Shown piece after piece: positions 32,954 through 44,800 of a stretch of DNA of 58,802 bases. Source of the stretch: Candidatus Peribacter sp. (GTDB lineage: Bacteria; Patescibacteriota; Gracilibacteria; Peribacterales; Peribacteraceae). The notes beneath the pieces are model-generated. The model saw nothing but the letters and a program-made list of their open reading frames with translations, was not told the origin of the DNA and ran no database searches. Made by a program: the position numbers and the translations under genes. Location: contig JABIBA010000016.1 of the NCBI GenBank assembly GCA_018652955.1, positions 1 through 58,802 of the forward strand, written 5' to 3'. Every line of letters begins with the position of its first letter. Within the stretch, counting starts at the first letter, position 1.

Positions 32954-33309
32954 AGCATAGCACGAGCTGCTTCGCAGTCGCGGTGAAGTTGCTGCGAAAG
33001 TTTCTCTACACTGCCAAAATCGCTAATAGCTCGTAGCTTCTCGGCTACTTCTACAGTGACAGAGTGTGGGGCTATAGCAACAATCTGGTCGAGCACATGC
33101 ACCTCACAAGAGGGTATTGCACCAAGTGTTGGTCGAGAACCGTAATGCATAACAGCAGGAACGCGAATGCCATGTTCGCCGAGGCGAGCAAAGCAAGCGT
33201 AGACCCCTTCTTCAAGCTCGGGCACAGAGCTCATTTCTAAGTTGAGAGTAGGGAAGCCAATTTCTTTCCCCTTTCCTGTGCCGGTAATAACAGCTGAGGT
33301 GAAGTTCAT
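32938..33309 (-). CDS. Stand-alone riboflavin kinase
   Basis: A 123-residue protein equal to the C-terminal flavokinase domain of RibF: GKGKEIGFPTLNLEM with the Gly-rich nucleotide loop (about residues 12-26), the catalytic-region GSRPTLG, and CEVHVLD. It should convert riboflavin to FMN. The FAD synthetase half of bifunctional RibF is missing, so FAD would need another enzyme or import. Its ATG overlaps the SLH-gene stop (TAATG) and its end overlaps the Mur ligase start. Confidence 0.87.
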   Translation of the reverse strand: MNFTSAVITGTGKGKEIGFPTLNLEMSSVPELEEGVYACFARLGEHGIRVPAVMHYGSRPTLGAIPSCEVHVLDQIVAIAPHSVTVEVAEKLRAISDFGSVEKLSQQLHRDCEAARAMLCLSC

Positions 33310-34340
33310 TACTCTTGTACGTTTGCAGCGGCTTCTTTTTCGGTGCGAGCACTATCTGCCATGTTCTTTGATATAACCTGAACTTGATCTGCAATTTGTG
33401 CGAGCTCACTATTCTTTGCTCTTGCACGGTCAGATAGATTCCAGGCTTCTCCAGCAAGACGAATAGTCTCGTCAAAATCTTTTTCAACTCCTGCACGATA
33501 TCCTCGTACAAGTGCGCGGAATGCTTCGGTAATTTTTACAGCTCCCTGAACAATGCTTTCATCAGGCTTTGCAGCGTGAGCTCCACGCGCTGCAAGCAGT
33601 GCTCGAGCAGATGCATACTCTGCCTCGGTTATGTCGTTCTTTTCTAGGAATGTAAGAATGATAAGAATCTCACTTTCTGCTTCAGAGAGGAGTGCTTGTG
33701 TCCTTCGCTTTTGCTCGTACATGATAAACCGATGCAAGATGACAGCGGTCTCAGCACGGGTAAGTTGTTTTGCAGGTGTGAGTGTTCCTTCTCCAGAAAT
33801 CATAGTCATAGAAGCAGTAATTCCGTAGCGCATATATGGATAGAACCACTCGTCTGTATTGGTAACATCTTGGGCAAGTGGTAATTTGATTTCACTAAAA
33901 GCAGTTTTAGGTTTTGCACCAAATGCTTCTTGCACCATCTTCATAAACTCAACTTTGATAACCAGATTCCCTCCGTTGAATTTATCTTTCTCTGGTGGGC
34001 CATCGATAATCTTCGCAGCCCTAGCGAGTTCTACATACGGTTTATACCAATCATCATTGCTGACATCTGAGAACACAGTGTTTGCTTCTTTGGCTTGTGC
34101 TAGTTGCTCTTCGGTGATTAGTGGCGCAACAATAATCTTTAATGCTTCTGCTCTATTCACTTTATTATCAGGCTTAAATGTTCCATCAGGATATCCAGAA
34201 ATAATTCCTTGGCTTCGTAAATATGTTACAGCCTCATAGGCGTAGTGGTCTTTTGGAAGGTCTGAGAATGAATCTTCTTGAGCAAACCCACTTACTGGGA
34301 GAAGGAGGAGAGCTAGAAGGAAAAGAGGGGTGTTTTTCAT
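33309..34340 (-). CDS. SLH-domain protein with helical C-terminal region
   Basis: A 343-residue secreted protein: signal peptide (about residues 1-20, cleavage near GFA-QE), three SLH repeats (GIISGYPDGTFKPD...RAEALKI; then a second with FSDVSNDDWYKPY and a third with WFYPYMRYG and LTRAETAVILHRF), and from about residue 205 a mostly helical, charged region (AESEILIILTFLEKNDI). The SLH repeats should tether it to wall polysaccharide. I chose the ATG at 34340; the upstream GTG is less likely because TAGGAT ends exactly 7 bases before this ATG (TTGGTA at 18 bases further up). Confidence 0.88.
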   Translation of the reverse strand: MKNTPLFLLALLLLPVSGFAQEDSFSDLPKDHYAYEAVTYLRSQGIISGYPDGTFKPDNKVNRAEALKIIVAPLITEEQLAQAKEANTVFSDVSNDDWYKPYVELARAAKIIDGPPEKDKFNGGNLVIKVEFMKMVQEAFGAKPKTAFSEIKLPLAQDVTNTDEWFYPYMRYGITASMTMISGEGTLTPAKQLTRAETAVILHRFIMYEQKRRTQALLSEAESEILIILTFLEKNDITEAEYASARALLAARGAHAAKPDESIVQGAVKITEAFRALVRGYRAGVEKDFDETIRLAGEAWNLSDRARAKNSELAQIADQVQVISKNMADSARTEKEAAANVQE

Positions 34341-34421
34341 ATGCACAATCCTAACAGACCAAAGGCCTCTCTACCAACGTAAAACACCTCTAGAGTACCA
34401 AAATATGACGTTCTAAGGTTA

Positions 34422-34450
34422 TAGACATAAAGTCAATAATATGTTAAAAT
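34422..34450 (+). promoter_or_regulatory. Promoter of the surface-protein operon
   Basis: TAGACA (34422-34427), 17-base spacer, TAAAAT (34445-34450), 10 bases before the ATG at 34461. It predicts a leader of about 4 bases. Confidence 0.65.
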
Positions 34451-34460
34451 AATAAGTCAA

Positions 34461-35231
34461 ATGAACAAATACTCACAACAATACTTCTTGGCTATCTGCA
34501 GCGTTATTCTGATGGTGCTTCTCGTGCCTTCACATTCTTTTGCTGCCGATAGCAGCTCGTTTAGACTATATGATGGCGTCTCTGATATTGCAGATTCTTC
34601 ACCGTTAGGGTCTACATCGTTTTCCCTAAATGAAGGTGGAGAGACTTGGGTTGCGTATCCTATAACCGGTAGCAACTTTCAAATTGTTACTGCTCCACCA
34701 GCAGCTGCGGAGTCTAGTAGCTCATCTAGTACGCAGTCGTCAGAAGAAGAAGCTTCAGATGACAGTGGAGGTGGATCTGGAGGAGGACACCGTGGAAGTA
34801 GAACGAATGAGGGAGGCTCACCAACGAAGCCATCTGCCCCACCCAAGCCAGCATTACCTGGTCAAATTTCAGATCAGCCAGATTCTACAATTGACGAGCC
34901 AGAGGCAGATATCCCACTTCCTGGTGCAGATCTCTCTGTTCCAGATGAGCCAGTCTTCACGACTCCTACAGAATCAATTTCAGATGTACGAAGAGAACGC
35001 AGAACAGTTCAACCACACTTCTTTGATATGACAGAAGAAGAAAAGCTTGTATGTGATTGCCCAGATACACACCCAGCACCGCCAAGGATTATCCCAGTAC
35101 CGACAGTCTTCCATGGCCCACTCCCATCTATGTTGATGCTGATGTTGGCATTTGGATTGGGGTATGTAAGCAGGCTCTACAGACCTGGACATGTACAAGT
35201 CTCTAAAAAGTCTCCTAAGAAAAAGCGATGA
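34461..35231 (+). CDS. Surface protein with Ser/Pro-rich linker and C-terminal membrane anchor
   Basis: A 256-residue protein: signal peptide (to about residue 29, SFAAD), a short beta-rich domain (SSSFRLYDGVSDIADSSP, GSTSFSLNEGGETWVAYP) of a type common at the start of CPR surface proteins, a low-complexity Ser/Gly/Pro linker (about residues 75-160), and a C-terminal membrane segment (LPSMLMLMLAFGLGYVS) with a basic tail (KKSPKKKR). It is therefore anchored with its N-terminal part outside. Function unknown. The stop overlaps the start of the next gene (ATGA), so they are translated together. Confidence 0.82.
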   Translation: MNKYSQQYFLAICSVILMVLLVPSHSFAADSSSFRLYDGVSDIADSSPLGSTSFSLNEGGETWVAYPITGSNFQIVTAPPAAAESSSSSSTQSSEEEASDDSGGGSGGGHRGSRTNEGGSPTKPSAPPKPALPGQISDQPDSTIDEPEADIPLPGADLSVPDEPVFTTPTESISDVRRERRTVQPHFFDMTEEEKLVCDCPDTHPAPPRIIPVPTVFHGPLPSMLMLMLAFGLGYVSRLYRPGHVQVSKKSPKKKR

Positions 35232-36784
35232 AAAATATAAGAATGATTACCGGCGCGTTCTTCCTTTTTGCAGGGCTGCTCAGCATTCCATTTGTCTCGG
35301 CAGAAACGACAGCTCCTCAGCGTGTCATCTACAACGGTCATTTACTAGATGCTTCAGGCGATGCGATAACAACGGAGCACAAGATCCGATTCAGCTACTG
35401 GACTAGTACAGACTATGTATCTGGAGACGTCACAGCTACTGGTGCCATTAATATCGGTGCTACGGAGTATGGTTCTTGGTACGAAGAGCACACAGTAACG
35501 CCAAATAGCGATGGATATTTCTCTGTAGAGCTTGGGAGTGTAACGGCACTTCCAGACTATTCAACGTTATCGGTAACGACGCTGCTTAATCTGCATTTAC
35601 AGGTTGAGGTAAAGCTCGCAACATCCGCAGATACAAGCTATGAACTCCTCGATAGAGATAGCTCAGATGACACAGTAGATCGCTCACCTGTACGCTCAGT
35701 CCCGTTCTCGCTCAATGCAAACTTGCTGGATCGACATGGGGTAGGTACAAGTAGTGGATCACTCAGCTTCCTTGGTAGCGGAGGTTACTTGCGTGAAGCG
35801 GGCACTCTTGCAAACCGCTTTACTATCGACGCAGATAACTCCAGTGGCGGAACGCTGTATTTGAGATTTGGAGCAAGTCTCGGAAAAGAATTGAGCTACG
35901 AACAAGACAACACGTACTTCAACTTTAACGACGATGTAAATATCGAAGGTAATATTACACTTTCAGGTCTTATTAATGGAGTAGATATCACAACGCTTGC
36001 AGCGGGATCTGACCAGGTTCACCTCAAGGTAAATAGTGGTGCAGGCCTCTCAGTTAACGTATCTGCAGGAGACTATCGTCTTAATGGAAATGTGACACAG
36101 TATGCAGGGGCAAGTAATCAATCCGTCACAGATGAAGCTACAAACTATGTCTTCCTCGGTTCTGGAGGTCTGACAATATATACGTCTGGCTTTCCTACCG
36201 GTGAATCCTTTATAAGGCTTGCAACGGTTGTGGCGACAGGAGGTGCTATCACTACTATTTCTGATAGAAGAGTATTCAATTCTGATGACCGAGAACGCAC
36301 TATTGTACGCACATATGCACCTTCTTATGAAGGGGCTGCCTATGAAGGAGATGGCTCAAATAACACGGGCCAGCTGTATGTAACAAATTCAGGTGCTGCG
36401 GTAACCAACCACTATGTCTGGACAAGTACCAGAACAAGCCTTCAGGACTACGATATTGTCATTCATGCAGAAATTCCTACAGATTTTGTTCGATGGGGGA
36501 CGACTCCTATTAGTCTCAATTACCGTACTACCTCAGGAAGCACGGTATACTCTCAGGCTGATATAGAAGTGTTTGATACAGCTGGTAACCAGGTAACACT
36601 ATCTGGAGATGCTTCAGACCTCTCTAATACTAGTTGGACTACAGCAGATATAGGATTTACCGGTTCTCCTACGTGGACGACAGGTAGTGGATTCCTTATT
36701 AAGATACGACCTTTCGCTAGTCATAGCCAAGAAGTCCAACTTGGACACGTCAAGATTAGACAGGTAGAGCTACAGAGCGAATAG
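35228..36784 (+). CDS. Fibre-like surface protein
   Basis: A 518-residue secreted protein with a signal peptide (cleavage near VSA-ET, residue 25). The N-terminal domain (APQRVIYNGHLLDASGDAIT...KIRFSYW) matches a domain frequent in CPR tail-fibre-like proteins. A central strand-rich region (YLRFGASLGKEL, INGVDITTLAAG, YRLNGNVTQYAG) resembles phage fibre shafts. The last ~150 residues form a beta-sandwich (YEGDGSNNTGQLY, WTSTRTSLQDYDIVIHAEIP, SNTSWTTADIGF) that is clearly homologous to the C-terminus of the next gene. No enzymatic motif. Likely a cell-surface adhesin or fibre subunit. Confidence 0.82.
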   Translation: MKNIRMITGAFFLFAGLLSIPFVSAETTAPQRVIYNGHLLDASGDAITTEHKIRFSYWTSTDYVSGDVTATGAINIGATEYGSWYEEHTVTPNSDGYFSVELGSVTALPDYSTLSVTTLLNLHLQVEVKLATSADTSYELLDRDSSDDTVDRSPVRSVPFSLNANLLDRHGVGTSSGSLSFLGSGGYLREAGTLANRFTIDADNSSGGTLYLRFGASLGKELSYEQDNTYFNFNDDVNIEGNITLSGLINGVDITTLAAGSDQVHLKVNSGAGLSVNVSAGDYRLNGNVTQYAGASNQSVTDEATNYVFLGSGGLTIYTSGFPTGESFIRLATVVATGGAITTISDRRVFNSDDRERTIVRTYAPSYEGAAYEGDGSNNTGQLYVTNSGAAVTNHYVWTSTRTSLQDYDIVIHAEIPTDFVRWGTTPISLNYRTTSGSTVYSQADIEVFDTAGNQVTLSGDASDLSNTSWTTADIGFTGSPTWTTGSGFLIKIRPFASHSQEVQLGHVKIRQVELQSE

Positions 36785-36870
36785 CCACTCAGCCCTGTAG
36801 TTAGCTAAAAAAACTCACAATAAACCTATTAACTGGTCAAGTCCTACTGCAAGCCAAGAAAGCCGTTTTT

Positions 36871-36879
36871 TGGTATAAT
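36871..36879 (+). promoter_or_regulatory. Extended -10 promoter with leader shared with the 979-residue gene
   Basis: TTTTTTGG TATAAT followed by TATGAAT and an A-rich leader. The same block, including TATGAAT, precedes the 979-residue surface gene on the other strand (49820-49828), so the two related genes share their control region. Confidence 0.65.
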
Positions 36880-36904
36880 AGTATGAATCATTAATAAAAA
36901 ACAA

Positions 36905-38752
36905 ATGCACATCCCTCTTACTATTAAGCGCCAACTACGCATGCAGTACCTGTTGAGAAACACAGCGGCAGCACTTTTGGTACTCATGGTACCGACGATT
37001 GCAGTAGCGAGTTCTTGGAGTCCGACTCTCCTTGTTAATACAGAAGCCTTCCAAACAATTGATGACGGAGATGGGTCTTCTAATATAGAACTTAGATTCG
37101 GAGCTACAGGAAGTGGTCTTATTTTGAACGTTACTGAGAATCAATTTGAGTTTGATACAGACTTAGAAGTTCAAGGAACTGCTTCTGGTAGAAAGCTTCA
37201 CGCACAAGACGATCTTACTTCTTCTGGAACATTAGTAGTAGAAGGTAAGGCGACATTCGGATCGAGTATCGTGCTAAACGGAGTGGAGTATATCTTCCCA
37301 TTTGGAGATGCATCTTCTACAGGTAAGATTCTTGCTTCTGATGGTGCAGGTAATCTTACATGGACATCTGCAGGGTCTACCCCAAATGTGTTCCAAACAC
37401 TTTCTGTATCAGGATCAGGGCAGAGTGACGTTGTGTCTGATGAGGCTTCGGATACGCTAACATTTGCAGAGGGAGCTAATGTAACCATTACCACAAACGC
37501 TGGAACAGATACGATTACTATTGCTGCTACAGATACGAATCAACAAACAACATTCACTCTCTCTGGTGATGGAGGAGGGTCAGACCAGACTATCTCTCAC
37601 GGAAATACATTGGAGATTGCTGGTGGTGACTCTATTACTACTACAGCTTCTGCAACCGATACTCTCACAGTAGACATTACCGATGATACGGTAGACTTTG
37701 CAGAACTTGCAGATTCTCTTACTGTAGATGCAGCTACTACAATCTCACTTGGTTCAAATAACTTTAACATCGATGCGACAAGCACTGGTGAATTTAGAGT
37801 AGAAGGAACAGCTTCTGGTACTCGTCTCCACGCAGATACAGCACTTACTTCATCTGGGACACTTGCTGTTGATGGTGCGATTACCTTTAGAAGTCTCACT
37901 TCTTGTACAAACCTTACAACAAACTCAGCAGGAGTCTTGGCTTGTAACAACACTGACTACATAGAAGAGAGTGAGTTGACCACTGAGGCGCATTTGGAAA
38001 CTCAGATTACAGATGTGACCAACTTTATTATCGAAGAGGAGATCAATACTGAGTCTGAACTAGAAGCTCTTCTAGGAGATGTTTCTAATGTACTGACAAA
38101 TAACGACTCTACAACAGATCTTACAGAAGGAACTAATCTCTACTTCACAGACGAACGAGTAGATGATCGTATAAACGCAGCATTTAGAGCTGGATCTGGT
38201 ATTACCTTTAACTATGACGATACTAATAACACGTTCACGGTAAACACAGGGTTCTCTAGTGGTGCTCAAGTAAGCCTCAGTCCTGAATACGCAGGTGCTG
38301 TGTATTACGGAGATGGTGCTAACAATGTAGGACAGATGGTACTTGCGTACGACTCTACTAACAAAGAGAACTACTACAAGTGGACTTCTACAGTATCTAC
38401 TCTTCAGGATTACAACATCGCTATTCGCGTAAAGGTGCCAGACGAATTTACACACTGGGATGGAACAGCACCGATTCAATTTAGGTACAGAACAAATGCA
38501 GCTTCTGCAGACGATAACCAAATGGATGTCACTATGCTGGATACTGCAGGAAGCTCTGTCTCTCTCACAGGAGGTACTAACTTTGCAAACACCTCATGGA
38601 CTACAGCGACTATTACCGGTCCAGAGGCTGCAGGAACATACACTCCAGGGAGTTACGTTACGATAATCATTGCTATGCAGGCGCGCACTACCAACTCCGG
38701 TGAGGCGCACGCTGGGTTCCTTAACCTTAACTGGTCGACGAAGAAGCGTTAG
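36905..38752 (+). CDS. Fibre-like repeat surface protein, chimeric
   Basis: A 615-residue secreted protein. After a signal peptide (to about residue 36, or 24 if it starts at the ATG at 36941), the N-terminal region (LLVNTEAFQTIDDG, SGLILNVTENQFEFDTDLEV) is nearly the same as that of the 979-residue protein, and EGTASGxxLHAxxxLTSSGTLxV repeats occur twice. Middle parts show phage-fibre patterns, including LTEGTNLYFTDERVDDRI. The final ~150 residues match the C-terminus of the preceding 518-residue protein (GDGANNVGQM, TSTVSTLQDYNIAIRVKVP). It thus combines modules of both neighbours. A terminator follows. Confidence 0.82.
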   Translation: MHIPLTIKRQLRMQYLLRNTAAALLVLMVPTIAVASSWSPTLLVNTEAFQTIDDGDGSSNIELRFGATGSGLILNVTENQFEFDTDLEVQGTASGRKLHAQDDLTSSGTLVVEGKATFGSSIVLNGVEYIFPFGDASSTGKILASDGAGNLTWTSAGSTPNVFQTLSVSGSGQSDVVSDEASDTLTFAEGANVTITTNAGTDTITIAATDTNQQTTFTLSGDGGGSDQTISHGNTLEIAGGDSITTTASATDTLTVDITDDTVDFAELADSLTVDAATTISLGSNNFNIDATSTGEFRVEGTASGTRLHADTALTSSGTLAVDGAITFRSLTSCTNLTTNSAGVLACNNTDYIEESELTTEAHLETQITDVTNFIIEEEINTESELEALLGDVSNVLTNNDSTTDLTEGTNLYFTDERVDDRINAAFRAGSGITFNYDDTNNTFTVNTGFSSGAQVSLSPEYAGAVYYGDGANNVGQMVLAYDSTNKENYYKWTSTVSTLQDYNIAIRVKVPDEFTHWDGTAPIQFRYRTNAASADDNQMDVTMLDTAGSSVSLTGGTNFANTSWTTATITGPEAAGTYTPGSYVTIIIAMQARTTNSGEAHAGFLNLNWSTKKR

Positions 38753-38779
38753 TCGTCGATTGAAAAGTCGTATAATTTC

Positions 38780-38803
38780 AATAGGGTCTTTGACTCTATT
38801 TTC
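38780..38803 (+). terminator. Hairpin terminator after the fibre-like gene
   Basis: AATAGGGTC (38780-38788) pairs with GACTCTATT (38792-38800), 9 base pairs with one G-U and a TTT loop, followed by TTCT. It could work for both convergent genes. Confidence 0.6.
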
Positions 38804-38835
38804 TGGTATAAGAATGGCTTAGGTAAGCCAAAACA

Positions 38836-41800
38836 CTACTTTCTCCTCTTTCGGCGCATCCAACTAAGTCCAGCGGCTGCACCTCCTCCTATGACTGCAA
38901 CAGCAGCAGGACCGGTGTCTCCGACAGGAGCTTGTTGCTGGATGAGAGGTTGTAGTTGTGCCATTGGTAGCTGGTACGGGAGTTGCTGGAAGTTTGGATA
39001 CTGAGGGAAGTTAAATTGTTGCTGGTTTTGGAATTCAATGTCAGAAGGAGCTTGTTTAGTATTCTTAAAATCAATCTGCTGTTTATCTGAAGCAAGAAGA
39101 GTCTCCTCATTACAGTAGCGGTCACATCCATCTCCGTTAATCCTGTTATTGTCGTCACAGATTTCATTAAGATCAATGATGCCATCTCCGCAACGAGCAG
39201 CTCCACAGTCTGGCCTACAAGATGCAGCTGGAGACGTGGAATTCAGGATTCCATCATCACACTCTTCACCAGGATCAATTATGTTATCTCCACAGTGAGA
39301 AGAATTGAAGCGACAATTGATACAGGAGTAGGGGAGTGCAGTGTTATGAGAACTCTGCTCACACTGTTCATTTAGGAGAGATTGCACAATCCCATCTCCG
39401 CAAATACCAATCTCTAGAAGACAGGTGGAGCTGCAACCATCGTTGTCCCTCCTGTTTCTGTCGTCACATTCTTCGGGACTCGATAGAGTACCGTCACCAC
39501 AAACGGTAGACGCAGCGACTAGAATTTCAACTGGTGGATTATTGGCAATTTCGCCATCATCGTTGTCGCCATCTCCATCATCATCACTTTTCTCAAGCAA
39601 AATACATGTACAGATACTCAGGTCACATACACGACCAAATTCACAAGAAAGCGATACGGAGTCGCACTGCTCTCCTGCATCAAGCTTTCCATCTCCACAT
39701 GTAGCGACAAGTGGTGAAGTTGGATAACATGTACAGCTGTCGAGATCACATGCACGCCCTGTGCCACAGTAGTCGACGCCAAACTCACACTGTTCACCTG
39801 TTTCAATTTTCTTATTCCCACAAGAGGGGAGTTGATGTTGTAAATTACTGTCTCCTTCATCATCCTCATTTCCGATCATTCCATCGTCATTGGTATCTCT
39901 TCTGGGCCTACGCACTGATGATGAAGAACTGAATTTAATAGGGCCGACTCCTCCAGTGTTACCTGTATCAGGAGCATTTGCATCGCTGTCATCATCAGCT
40001 CCAATTGAAGCAATAGATAGCGTAAGACGTGACAGTGACGAAGAAGATGTTACTACTGGGGCATTAATACTAGATGTAGACTTCGCAACGATAATTCTAC
40101 TTGTAGAAGAAGAGCTATCAGCATCAGGCTTTTTCTTGCAATCTTTACCACAGGTAGTGTTTTTACCTTCATCGTAATCACAGACGTTGAGCTCTCGGCG
40201 GCAATCTGTGTTAGAGGTACATGTTTTTCCACTCGCTACACCTCCGCAGTGACCTGTATCTCCTCCTGCTAATTGAGCAAGAAGGCTTTTGCTAAATCGA
40301 GACAATAAGTTTCCTTGTAGATTTGTTTTATCGCATGGAGCATAGCGGTAAATGCCATTAGCTTGCTTGGTAGTACCATAGGCAACGTTGCGCTCAGGAT
40401 CCCATGTCATCGAAGGTCTGTCGGCACTTTGAACGGAGCTTTTTACAAGAATATCTCCTTCAGGATCGTACGAGTACACCATTCTAGGTGTATCGTGCGT
40501 TTGAGCTATGCCAAAAATAAGTGCCTTGTCGTTTTCTGTGTCCCAAACTGCACTAAGACTTCCGTAAGAGTTTATGTTTGCGAAGGTGTTCGTTGATGTT
40601 GAAATAGAATCATTCACCGGATCAAATTCATGTATATATATGCTACCAAAAATATATATCTTTCCAGTTTTGGGATTCCACGCACTGGCACCTTGACGTA
40701 CATTTTCTTTGAGCTTAGATCCCATAGTTCGAATACTTCTTCTTACAGGATCAAATTCTAGTATTTCTTTTCCAACCGTACTTGTCCTGCTATTTGGATC
40801 ATTCTGGTCAGGAATTCCACCGAAAATGTATACCTTTTTTCTCTCGGCATCCCAAACTGCAGTAGACCATACTCGTTTTGATGGAAGAGAGACGCCTATA
40901 TTAGTTCTTAGCACTCCAACATCTCCGACTTTGGGATCGTACTGGTAGATCCCACTGGAGGCTTCGTACTCATCAGAGTCACGATTTGCATAGCCTCCAA
41001 AGAAGTAAAAGTTATCCCCATTATCATCATAGATAGCAGCAGCCCCTCCTAGTGAATGGTGTTCTGGAATGACTAGAAGCTTGGATGCTGTATCTTGGGT
41101 GATAGGATCAAACGTATAGAGATGATGACGGCTATCTCCAGGCTGAGGAGCTTGAGGATGAGTAAGTGGCCCGAGGATCATGCGTTTGCGATGAGAGTCC
41201 CACACTGCAAAATCCCCACCCCATAGTGAAGTTCTTGGAAGGCTCATTTCAGCTATGGTTTCCCAAGATTCTGTACACTCTGATGCTAGTGGATCGGATC
41301 GATAACACTTCGGTGTGTAGCTCAGAATTTGATCGTTTCCTCCATCTTGTCTCGTTCCAAACATAAATACTTTCTTGTAAACTGGATCCCACACAACAGA
41401 ACCTTCTAGTCTCATCTTTCCGGAAGGATAGTCCACCTCTATTTTCTTATACTGCGAGTTCGAAAGAGAGATTTTAGAAATATACTCACCTTTCCAGTCA
41501 CTAAAGAAGTACACATTTTCTTCATCTTGATCCCATGCAGCATTCATTAAATTATTATCATTTTGAAATCCACTGAAGTATTGTGTTTTAGAAAATGAAC
41601 CTGACTCAGGATCAAAGGTTAAGCCACCACGAGCTCCAAATATATGAATGAGGCCGGTATTAGCATCTTGAATGACCGAATGTGCTACAGGATATTCTGG
41701 CATACCTTCGCGTGTTAATACTGTATCGATCCTCGGGTCATAGACTTTGTACTGCCCCCCGTCATCGCCTGCATTGTAGTTCTCTGCAAAAATGTACACC

Positions 41801-44800
41801 TTATCTGTAGGCTCATCATAAATTGCTGCTGGTCGTTTGTATTCTATAATTTCATCGTAGCCAAGTACCTCATTCCATCCTCTAGTACGAGGCCCCAAAG
41901 TACCTGAATTCTTACGTATCGTATCTGCAATTGGGTCGTACTCTAGTACTTCAGTATGAGAATAATATTCAGTCTCTGATGCGTAGTATCCACCTAATAT
42001 ATAAATCTTCTTGCGCTTGGAATCCCACACTGTCGACATTTCATAGTGTGAGCTTGGAAGCTTGGCAGACATCGTTCTCACTTTTCCACTTGCAGGATCA
42101 AATTCTAATATAGCTGTTGACCAAGCGCCTTGGGAGATATAGGCATTGGACCCCCCTCCAAACAGATAGATCTTGCCGGTATCTGGCACATAGATGGCAG
42201 AAGAGGTAGTGAGATCATAGGGCAAGCGTACAGGCTCTATAACTACTTTTCCTTCGACGCATTCGGTTGGTGGAGAAGGTAGCAGATCTTCTTCTTGCTT
42301 ACGTTGTCCACAATCATCTGGGCAATACACATACCCCTCACAAAATTCTCCGTCACATCCAACTGCACCTTCGTTTTGACTGCAGACTCCATCTCCACAT
42401 GAAGAAGCAGATTTCTGTAAGTTATCATTACTATCTGCAACACAAATAGTCATATCTCTACACTCTGCATCTACCACACAAGTAGCTCCATCAATAGTAC
42501 ACTTAGATCCATTGTCACATTCTTCATCTTCATTAGTGACACCATCACCACATATGTCTCCAGTTATTGTCGAAGCAGAAGATGAAGAACTTATGCCTAC
42601 ATCATCTTTGCCGCACTTGGATTCACAGAGATCTTTTGATGAATAGGCAGGTCCAGCAGTAGGTGTGTCACATGACTGTGGCAGTTTTACACATGAGCCT
42701 TCACAGCATCCGTATCCTAAATCTTCTGATGCAGCAGAATGAGTAGATGATGAGGAGCTACTTTTGCCTGGTCCTCCCTGAGGGCAGTTTGGTACTGGTA
42801 GTTGTGGGCAGGTGTCTTCGTTGTCTGGAGGACAGTCGAGTGGGCAGCTAATGCTCGATTCACTAGAGTCACAGACGTAGTTATAGTTACAAGTTTCTTG
42901 GTGACAGTAACATGCACACAGATCTGGACCATTCGCCTGGCATCCAAAGTTACAGTGCACGCTGTACTTGCTTCCGTTGCACTGTGCTTCGCAGCTTATT
43001 TCGAATGCAGGTATCTCATTTCGCGGGATTGATACAGCGTTAGAAGCAGAAGGATCCACAGGGTAATTTGCTGCACAAGCACATTGTGTTTCCCATGCAT
43101 AAAATGGACAGCATTCATCAGTTGTTGGTACTTGGCCATTGTTACAAACTGCACTACATGCAGTAACAAGGGCTGGCATTTGTGCCGGGCTGGTATCTTG
43201 CCCTTCTTGGCATAAACTTGGAGCACTTGGATTGTAATTATCTCTTTGGGGTGGTGATACACAGGTACACGTATCAAAGTTACATCGTTGACCACCGCTA
43301 CAACTTTCATCTCTGTAGCATTCATCGTTGTTGATACTGCATTTGTTACGACACGCACAAGAGTCAGCGTCGCAGTACGCAGCTTCTCCACAGACTTCAC
43401 CAACTCCAGGTTCACATTGCTCTCCGAAAGAGAAGACTCCATCTCCACAGGTATTTGACGGAGCACACCAGCAATTGCTTGAGCATTCATATCCTGATGG
43501 ACAATCTTGCATTTCAAATGTTTCACCGTTGTCACTGTACACTTGGCAATCACAGGCTGAGCAACTTTGAGTCCGCACACCTTCTGTACTTTCTAAATTA
43601 CAATATTCATCGCATCCATCTCCGTTGTCATTATTTCCATCATCACACTGTTCTTGTCCTCTTTCGTATATTCCATTTCCACAGGTATCAAGATAGTTAG
43701 AGCATGTGTCACCACATCTAGCAGGACCGCTTTCGATATAGAATTCTCCTAGACAGGTGTCTTCTGTTGCATCGTCATACACTGGTTGGCAACTTGTTTT
43801 GTTTACAGATCCATCGGGCTGCGTTCTTCCATCCGGTAGGCAGCAGTGCCTGTATTCTGGTTCACAGTCTTCGCTACATCCGTCTCCACTATCAGTATTT
43901 CCATCATCACAGCTTTCGTCATATCCCTGTACGAAACCATCACCACAAACAGATTCTGGAACACCACAGTCTTCCATGCACTCTAGATATCCAGGATCAG
44001 GCTCGACAGAGCATACTTCATATGGTGCATCTGAGTCGTACGTTGGTCCATTGCAGTAGAGGTCTGGGAAGAAGCCTTCTGCGTAACAACCTTGTATTTC
44101 TTCATCTTCTCCGTCTGGATCCCAGCGATTTGGAATTGTTCCTTGATAACAACATATTTTCTCTTCGGTGATGCAATCTGCACTGCATCCATCGCCACTA
44201 TCAGTATTTCCATCATCGCACCACTCGTCATAGAGTGAATCTACATTTCCATCTCCACAGGTAGGAAGTGTGCAATCTGTATGACATGAATTTCTATCGT
44301 CTGCATTTTGAGAGCCATTATCACATTCTTCACCTACTTCAATAGTTCCATTTCCACAGTTGGTATTGATTTCCTGACAATCGTCGCCACATAGTGAATC
44401 ACTTGTGTCATAGACACAAGAGTTTGTTTGCCACTGGCAGTCAGAATCTGATGTACAAGAATAGCCTCCGTCTGCTCCTCCGCAAATACCTACAGGTCCT
44501 AGCGGATCAGTGCCAGTGTTAGAATTTGAATTTCCTGTGTTGTTACTATTCCCACCAGAGCAATTAGCAGCACCAGCTTCTACTGGCGTATTCACAGAAT
44601 TACTACAGTTTTGTGTTCCTTTGTGACAGAGCCGCATTGCAGTGCCAGCGGCAGGGTAGTAGCAACGTTGTCCTGTTCCAAAGCCGAATGAAATGTGGCT
44701 TCCTGCATTATGTGATCCTGCTTCTGTTCCTAGGAATGTAGACCACACTCCGTTTTCTTGCATCTCTAAAGTGATTGCTGTTCGCGATGGTGACGAGAAG

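Noticed and set aside
36905-38752. Prophage origin suspected for the fibre-like genes
   Set aside because: No phage structural, lysis, integrase or packaging genes accompany them, and all carry signal peptides, so they are better read as cellular surface proteins.
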